From JBGPHT01 sp041484525 (GTDB lineage: Bacteria; Acidobacteriota; Terriglobia; Bryobacterales; Bryobacteraceae), in the NCBI GenBank assembly GCA_041484525.1, contig JBGPHT010000141.1, positions 1 to 19,843 on the forward strand: DNA of 19,843 bases. Direction: 5' to 3'. Every line of letters begins with the position of its first letter. Within the stretch, counting starts at the first letter, position 1. The notes under the pieces are model-generated. The model ran no database searches and was not told the origin of the DNA. It saw only the letters and a list, made by a program, of their open reading frames with translations. Below are positions 15,319-19,843 of this stretch, piece after piece. A program made the translations under genes and the position numbers.

Positions 15319-15386
15319 CTAATTCGGTGACAGGCTACACAACCTCGGAATTAGTTTCGAGGTTGTGTAGCCTGTCACCGAATTAG
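15319..15386. repeat. REP-like inverted repeat, copy 2
   Basis: The arms 15319-15347 and 15358-15386 are exact 29-base reverse complements. Three further pairs (one G-T) close the stem to a TTAG loop. The core CAGGCTACACAACCTCG is the same as in the hairpin at 105-190. It fills nearly the whole gap between two divergent PSD1 genes. Its right edge lies five bases before ATG 15392, so it covers the place where that gene's ribosome-binding site, and probably its promoter, should be. It may therefore affect expression of both neighbours, or it may simply have landed there. Confidence 0.88.
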
Positions 15387-15391
15387 TCATA

Positions 15392-17878
15392 ATGGAATCC
15401 ATGTGGCGAGCGGGGTTCACGCTCTTCTGTACGTTTTCGGTCCACGCGGCCGGCGTCGATTACGCACGGGATATCCAGCCGCTGCTCCAGAAGCACTGCC
15501 TGATGTGCCACGGATCGCAGCAGCAGATGAGCGGGCTGCGCCTGGATTCGCGCGAAGCAGCGCTCAAGGGCGGGACCTCCGGCGTGGACGTTGTCCCCGG
15601 GAACAACGCCGGCAGCCGTCTGATCCGCTTGGTTTCCGGCGTTGACAAAAAGGTGATGCCACCCGCCGGCCAGCGTCTGACAGAGGCGGAAATCGCTCTG
15701 CTGCGTGCTTGGATCGACGAGGGTCTGACGTGGCCGGCGCAGTCGCAGCCGCATTGGGCCTTCCGCAAAATCGCGCGGCCCAACGCCGAGGGAATCGACG
15801 ATTTCATCCTCGCGCGGCTCAAGTCGGAAGGCCTCGCGCCTTCGCCTGAGGCGTCGAAGCGCACACTGATCCGCCGTGTGAGTCTCGACCTCACCGGCCT
15901 GCTTCCCACGCCGCAGGAAGTGGATGCATTTTTGAGCGACGACCGCCCCGACGCTTATGAGCGCGCGGTGGATCGCCTTCTCGATTCGCCGCACTACGGC
16001 GAAAAATGGGCGCGTTGGTGGCTCGATCTCGCCCGCTACGCCGATAGCGACGGATACGAGAAAGACCGCTCGCGTCCCTGGGCATGGCGTTGGCGCCACT
16101 GGACGATCGACGCGATGAACCGCGACGTGCCATTCGACCAGTTCACCATCGAGCAACTGGCGGGCGATCTGCTACCCAACCGCACCATCGATACCTTGGT
16201 GGCGACGGGCTTCAATCGCAACACGCTTACGAATCGCGAGGGTGGTACCGACCCGGAACAGTTCCGCGACGAGCAGGTGCTGGATCGCGCCGCCACGCTC
16301 GGCACTGTCTGGCTGGGCCTGACCGTGGGTTGCGCGCAGTGCCACAATCACAAGTACGATCCCATCCAGCAGAAGGAGTTCTACCAGCTCTCGGCGTTTT
16401 TCAACACGCAGGAGGAGGCGAATATTCCCGCGCCCCTGGCGGGCGAGGTCGGACCGTACCTCGCCGCGCGGCCGGATTACGATCGCAAGCGGCAGGCGGT
16501 GCTTGAGGAATACAAGATCCCGCAAGTCGAAGCCGATTGGGAAGACAAGCTGCGGTACGCCGCGCTGCACCCGGGCGAACACGACGATTGGTCATTCGCC
16601 TACGGAGAGTGCACGCATATCGTGGACAACGCCCGGAAGGTGCTTTTTCTGGACCCCGCCAAGCGCAGTGAAGTGCAGCAGACGGCGATGGTCGAGTACT
16701 TCATTTCGTCCTGCGGCAGTCTCTTTCCCAAACAATACTGCGCGGATCTGAAGCTCGGGGACCTGCGGACGAAGCTGAATGAACTGAGCGCCAAGCTACC
16801 GGTGCTGAGTCACGCACCGGTGCTGGTGGAGAACGACACGCCGCCGAAGACGTACATCCACGTCAAGGGCGATTGGCGCGAGCACGGGCTGGAAGTTCAG
16901 CCGGGCACGCTCGCCTTTCTGCCGCCGCTGCCCGCCGGCAGTGCGCCCGCGCGCCTCAGGCTAGCGCGCTGGCTGGTGTCGCCGGACAACCCGCTCACCG
17001 CCCGTGTAACTGTGAATCGGCTGTGGCAGGAACTTTTCGGCCGCGGCATCGTGCGCACCGCGGACGATTTCGGCACGCAGGGCGACCGTCCCACTCATCC
17101 CGAGCTGCTGGATTGGCTCGCCAGCGAGTTCATGCAGCGGGGCTGGAGCATGAAACAGATGGTGCGGCTGATGGTGACGTCCGCAACCTATCGGCAGTCC
17201 TCGGCAGCGCGGCCGGAGTTGACCGCGCGCGACCCTGACAACACGCTGCTGGCGCGCCAATCTCGCTTGCGCCTGGGGGCGGAGTTGATCCGCGATGAAA
17301 CGCTCTACGCGGCCGGCCTGCTCGATTTGCGCATCGGCGGACCCAGCGTCCGGCCGCCGCAGCCGAAGGGAGTGGCGGAGCTTTCCTACGGCGGCTCGGT
17401 GAAGTGGCCGGAGAGCACGGGCGCGGACCGCTATCGCCGCGGTCTCTACATACTGTTCCAGCGGACGGTACCGTATCCGCAGCTCATGAATTTCGACGCG
17501 CCCAACTCGAATCTGTCCTGCACGCGGCGCGAGCGCACCGACACGCCGCTGCAGGCGCTCAACCTGATGAACGACCCGGTCTTCTTCGAAGCCGCGCAGG
17601 GCTTGGCGTTCCGGCTGATGCGTGAATCCTCAGGCGCCTTCCGCGACCGGCTGAATTACGCGTACCAGGTGACCATCGGCCGGCCGCCCGTGGCGCGCGA
17701 AGCGGAGCGCCTGGGCAAGTATTTCGACGACACGCTGAGGAACCTCAACGATCGCCCGCAGACCGTGGCCGCGCTGTTCCCCAATCGCATCGAAGGTGTG
17801 CCGCAGATCGAGGCCGCCGCGTGGGTGGAGCTGAGCCGCCTGCTTCTGAATCTCGACGAGTTCATCACGAGGGAATAA
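15392..17878 (+). CDS. PSD1 / DUF1549-DUF1553 cytochrome-like secreted protein (second copy)
   Basis: A protein of 828 residues, homologous along its length to the divergent 964-residue PSD1 protein but lacking its mid-protein insert. A short signal peptide (about 1-20, ending VHAA) leads into the PSD1 heme-type motif CLMCH at 36-40. DUF1549 runs from about 135 to 335, with CAQCH at 314-318 in GCAQCHNHKYDP. DUF1553 begins near 530 (LARWLVSPDNPLTARVTVNRLWQE) and runs almost to the end. ATG 15392 or ATG 15401 may be the start; neither has a Shine-Dalgarno sequence because the hairpin ends at 15386. It is three bases upstream of the DUF1501 gene and forms a co-expressed pair with it. Its substrate is unknown. 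Both CxxCH motifs suggest c-type heme attachment, but only the first sits in a cytochrome-like domain. Confidence 0.92.
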   Translation: MESMWRAGFTLFCTFSVHAAGVDYARDIQPLLQKHCLMCHGSQQQMSGLRLDSREAALKGGTSGVDVVPGNNAGSRLIRLVSGVDKKVMPPAGQRLTEAEIALLRAWIDEGLTWPAQSQPHWAFRKIARPNAEGIDDFILARLKSEGLAPSPEASKRTLIRRVSLDLTGLLPTPQEVDAFLSDDRPDAYERAVDRLLDSPHYGEKWARWWLDLARYADSDGYEKDRSRPWAWRWRHWTIDAMNRDVPFDQFTIEQLAGDLLPNRTIDTLVATGFNRNTLTNREGGTDPEQFRDEQVLDRAATLGTVWLGLTVGCAQCHNHKYDPIQQKEFYQLSAFFNTQEEANIPAPLAGEVGPYLAARPDYDRKRQAVLEEYKIPQVEADWEDKLRYAALHPGEHDDWSFAYGECTHIVDNARKVLFLDPAKRSEVQQTAMVEYFISSCGSLFPKQYCADLKLGDLRTKLNELSAKLPVLSHAPVLVENDTPPKTYIHVKGDWREHGLEVQPGTLAFLPPLPAGSAPARLRLARWLVSPDNPLTARVTVNRLWQELFGRGIVRTADDFGTQGDRPTHPELLDWLASEFMQRGWSMKQMVRLMVTSATYRQSSAARPELTARDPDNTLLARQSRLRLGAELIRDETLYAAGLLDLRIGGPSVRPPQPKGVAELSYGGSVKWPESTGADRYRRGLYILFQRTVPYPQLMNFDAPNSNLSCTRRERTDTPLQALNLMNDPVFFEAAQGLAFRLMRESSGAFRDRLNYAYQVTIGRPPVAREAERLGKYFDDTLRNLNDRPQTVAALFPNRIEGVPQIEAAAWVELSRLLLNLDEFITRE

Positions 17879-17881
17879 GTC

Positions 17882-19315
17882 ATGAGTCCCGAACAGTTCC
17901 GCAAGATCCAGACGCGCCGCAGCTTCTTTGAGCAGTGTGCGGGCGGCATCGGCGTCATGGCGCTGGCACAGCTCATGGAGCAGGAGGGCCGCGGCGCCGC
18001 GGCGGACGCGAACCCGCTCGCTCCCAAACCGCCGCACTTCCCCGCCAAGGCCAAGAACGTAATCTTCATGTTCATGGAGGGCGGCCCGAGCCAGATGGAC
18101 CTGTTCGATCCCAAGCCCGAGCTGCAGAAGTGGAGCGGCAAACCGCTGCCGCCCTCGATGACCAAAGACATGCGGCTCGCTTTCACCAAGCCGAACGCGG
18201 CTGTACTCGCGAGCCCGCGCACTTTTCAACCGTACGGGAAAAGCGGTATCGAGTTTTCAGATTACATCCCGCACATCGGCTCCTGCGCCGACGATCTGTG
18301 CCTGGTGCGCTCGATGTATACCGACGCGTTCAACCACCACCCCGGGCAGTTGCTGCTTTTCGGCGGCAGCATTCAGGTGGGCCGTCCGACGATGGGCGCG
18401 TGGGTTCTGTACGGCCTCGGCAACGAGTCGCAAAACCTGCCGGGCTTCGTCGTGCTTGGCTCGGGCGTCGGCACCAGTGGCGGGACATCGAACTGGGCGA
18501 GCGGCTTTCTGCCTTCGACCTACCAGGGCGTCGTGCTTCGCAGTTCGGGCGACCCGGTGCTGTATCTTTCAAACCCGCCCGGGGTCACAAGGGAGATGCA
18601 GCGCGCCGGGCTCGACGCTCTGAAAGATCTTAACCAGGAGCACTACGCGCAGACTGGCGACCTCGAGATCGCATCGCGCATCGCGTCTTACGAGCTGGGG
18701 TTCCGGATGCAGGCCGCCGGGCCCGAGCTGCTCGATTTCTCCAAGGAGTCGCCCGAAACGCTCGAGATGTACGGCGTCAATCGGGAGCCGACGCGCCAGT
18801 TCGCCACCAACTGCCTGCTGGCGCGCCGCATGGTGGAGCGCGGTGTGCGCTTCGTCATGCTGACGCATGCCAGTTGGGACGATCACACGGACCTGAACCG
18901 CAAGCTCAAAAAGAACTGCGACATCGCCGACCAGCCCACCGCGGCGCTGATCAAGGACCTGAAGCAGCGCGGCATGCTCGACAACACGCTGGTGGTTTGG
19001 GCTGGTGAGTTCGGACGCACCCCGATGGTCGAGATCCGCGACCCCCGCGACGCCAACAACGCTGGCCGCGATCATCACCCGCTGGCGTATAGCCTATTCC
19101 TCGCCGGTGGAGGCATCAAGGGCGGGCAGGCGATCGGGAAGACAGACGAGTTGTGCATGAGCGTCGTGGAGGACAAGGTGCACGTCCACGATCTCCAGGC
19201 CACGCTGCTGCACTGCCTGGGACTCGAGCACACGCGGTTGACTTACCACCACATGGGCCGCGATTTCCGGTTGACCGACGTCGCGGGGAACGTGGTGACG
19301 AAGATGCTGGTCTAA
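17882..19315 (+). CDS. DUF1501 Tat-exported protein (intact copy)
   Basis: A protein of 477 residues. A Tat-type leader (TRRSFFEQCAGGIGVMALAQL, from residue 11) sends it folded across the membrane. The core carries the DUF1501 signatures FMFMEGGPSQMDLFDPKPE at 62-80, PTMGAWVLYGLG, GDPVLYLSNPPGVTREMQ, VVWAGEFGRTPM near 366-377 and GRDHHP. It belongs to the alkaline phosphatase/sulfatase-like superfamily, but I see no formylglycine sulfatase motif (CxPxR). The activity is therefore unknown and may need the PSD1 partner. The start is well supported by GAGGGAA at 17869-17875, three bases after which the PSD1 stop also ends. It is the intact counterpart of the frameshifted gene at 11017-12422. Confidence 0.93.
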   Translation: MSPEQFRKIQTRRSFFEQCAGGIGVMALAQLMEQEGRGAAADANPLAPKPPHFPAKAKNVIFMFMEGGPSQMDLFDPKPELQKWSGKPLPPSMTKDMRLAFTKPNAAVLASPRTFQPYGKSGIEFSDYIPHIGSCADDLCLVRSMYTDAFNHHPGQLLLFGGSIQVGRPTMGAWVLYGLGNESQNLPGFVVLGSGVGTSGGTSNWASGFLPSTYQGVVLRSSGDPVLYLSNPPGVTREMQRAGLDALKDLNQEHYAQTGDLEIASRIASYELGFRMQAAGPELLDFSKESPETLEMYGVNREPTRQFATNCLLARRMVERGVRFVMLTHASWDDHTDLNRKLKKNCDIADQPTAALIKDLKQRGMLDNTLVVWAGEFGRTPMVEIRDPRDANNAGRDHHPLAYSLFLAGGGIKGGQAIGKTDELCMSVVEDKVHVHDLQATLLHCLGLEHTRLTYHHMGRDFRLTDVAGNVVTKMLV

Positions 19316-19360
19316 GTCGCATTGCTGCGAAAACCGGCCATCGTGTGAAAGAATGTCGCA

Positions 19361-19567
19361 ATGAAGCGACCGTTCGCTGCGACCATCTGGCGCGAGGGGA
19401 ACTGGTATGTTTCTCAGTGCCTCGAAGTCGATGTCGCGAGCCAAGGTGAAAGCGAAGAAGAGGCGCTTGCCAACCTGAAAGAAGCACTGGAGGTTCACTT
19501 CGAGCCGCCGCAAGCCACGCGTCCCCCCAAGGTTCGCACGGTCGAGGTTGAGGTTGATTCGGCTTAA
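19361..19567 (+). CDS. HicB-family antitoxin-like protein, no HicA seen
   Basis: A protein of 68 residues with the HicB N-terminal fold: a first strand (FAATIWREGNWYVSQCLEVDVASQG), then the ESEEEALANLKEALEVHF helix, which is the family hallmark. The last 20 residues form a Pro- and Val-rich tail and not a DNA-binding domain, as in the short HicB type. Such genes normally sit next to hicA, encoding an mRNA-cleaving toxin of about 60-80 residues. No HicA frame follows in the 200 bases before the insertion sequence, and none precedes it, because the DUF1501 gene ends 45 bases upstream. It is therefore an orphan in this window. The upstream GAAAGA is only a weak ribosome-binding site. Confidence 0.8.
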   Translation: MKRPFAATIWREGNWYVSQCLEVDVASQGESEEEALANLKEALEVHFEPPQATRPPKVRTVEVEVDSA

Positions 19568-19714
19568 GCCGCAACCCTTCCGCTCTGGATCAAAAATAGA
19601 TACGGTGTAAACTTCGGCCGACCGATGTCCTTCTGAAGCAGGGAACCTAAACCTCGGTATACGCAACTCAGCGCGAAGAATCTGGCGTCACAAGAAAAGC
19701 AGCTCTGCTAGCAG

Positions 19715-19843
19715 CCTGTGGTAATAGTCGCGAAAACATGTGACCTAGCGAATGTTCTGGGCGTCTATACTGCATGGCCATGGGAACCCGCAAGAAACGG
19801 GAGCGACAGGAAGATCTCTGGGTCGTCAGCAGCGAGGTCGTGG
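19715..19843 (+). mobile_element. Left end of an insertion sequence, truncated by the window edge
   Basis: The element is inferred from the transposase start at 19780. Its true left boundary is not visible. The stretch from about 19715 (CCTGTGGTAATAGTCGCG) is a candidate terminal repeat, since it follows a 10-base palindrome (CTGCTAGCAG, 19705-19714) that could be the target. TATACT at 19766-19771 is a possible -10 for the transposase. The matching right end is outside the window. The stretch from 19568 to 19714 shows no gene. Confidence 0.45.
19780..19843 (+). CDS. Transposase N-terminus (IS1182/IS5-like), partial
   Basis: The frame from ATG 19780 (or ATG 19774 two codons earlier) stays open to the window end and reads MGTRKKRERQEDLWVVSSEV. 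This closely resembles the N-terminus I remember for a common IS1182-type transposase group, which begins MG(T/R)RKKRE(K/R)Q(E/Q)(D/S)(L/M)W followed by a short acidic or hydrophobic stretch. Only 21 residues are visible, so the DDE catalytic domain cannot be checked and the family call rests on that signature alone. It runs in the same direction as the HicB gene. Confidence 0.65.
   Translation, partial: MGTRKKRERQEDLWVVSSEVV

Overview
The window is GC-rich bacterial chromosome with tightly packed genes. Two things point to Acidobacteriota of the Solibacter/Bryobacterales type: PSD1 (DUF1549/DUF1553) cytochrome-like proteins paired with Tat-exported DUF1501 proteins, and a Ser/Thr kinase, phosphatase and FHA cluster fused to cell-wall genes. 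Planctomycetes and Verrucomicrobia also carry many PSD1/DUF1501 pairs, so this placement is an inference and not a proof.

Layout. (1) 1-84: the start of a minus-strand gene that runs off the window. (2) 105-190: a REP-like hairpin, copy 1. (3) 358-7870: a six-gene plus-strand operon in which nearly every junction overlaps. Its order is FHA protein, 30-residue membrane microprotein, PP2C phosphatase, membrane Ser/Thr kinase, one 1071-residue polypeptide joining a SEDS glycosyltransferase to a class B penicillin-binding protein, and a second FHA protein. (4) 7877-7981: a long imperfect palindrome. (5) 8000-11004: a metabolic run of galT, an aldo/keto reductase and a proline-racemase-superfamily enzyme. 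(6) 11017-15294, minus strand: a PSD1 gene followed by a DUF1501 gene that carries a frameshift. (7) 15319-15386: hairpin copy 2, lying between divergent genes. (8) 15392-19315, plus strand: a second, intact PSD1-DUF1501 pair. (9) 19361-19567: an orphan HicB-like antitoxin gene. (10) From about 19715 to the window end: the 5' end of an insertion sequence whose transposase starts at 19780 or 19774.

The most notable block is 358-7870. It has the same parts list as the actinobacterial fhaA-fhaB-pstP-rodA-pbpA-pknA-pknB cluster, in which reversible Ser/Thr phosphorylation and FHA phospho-readers control peptidoglycan synthesis. Here RodA/FtsW and the PBP are one protein, there is a single kinase with a TPR-like outer domain in place of PASTA repeats, and an overlooked microprotein sits in the operon. 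The second theme is small dispersed repeats: two related hairpins, each lying between divergently transcribed genes, and one unrelated long palindrome.
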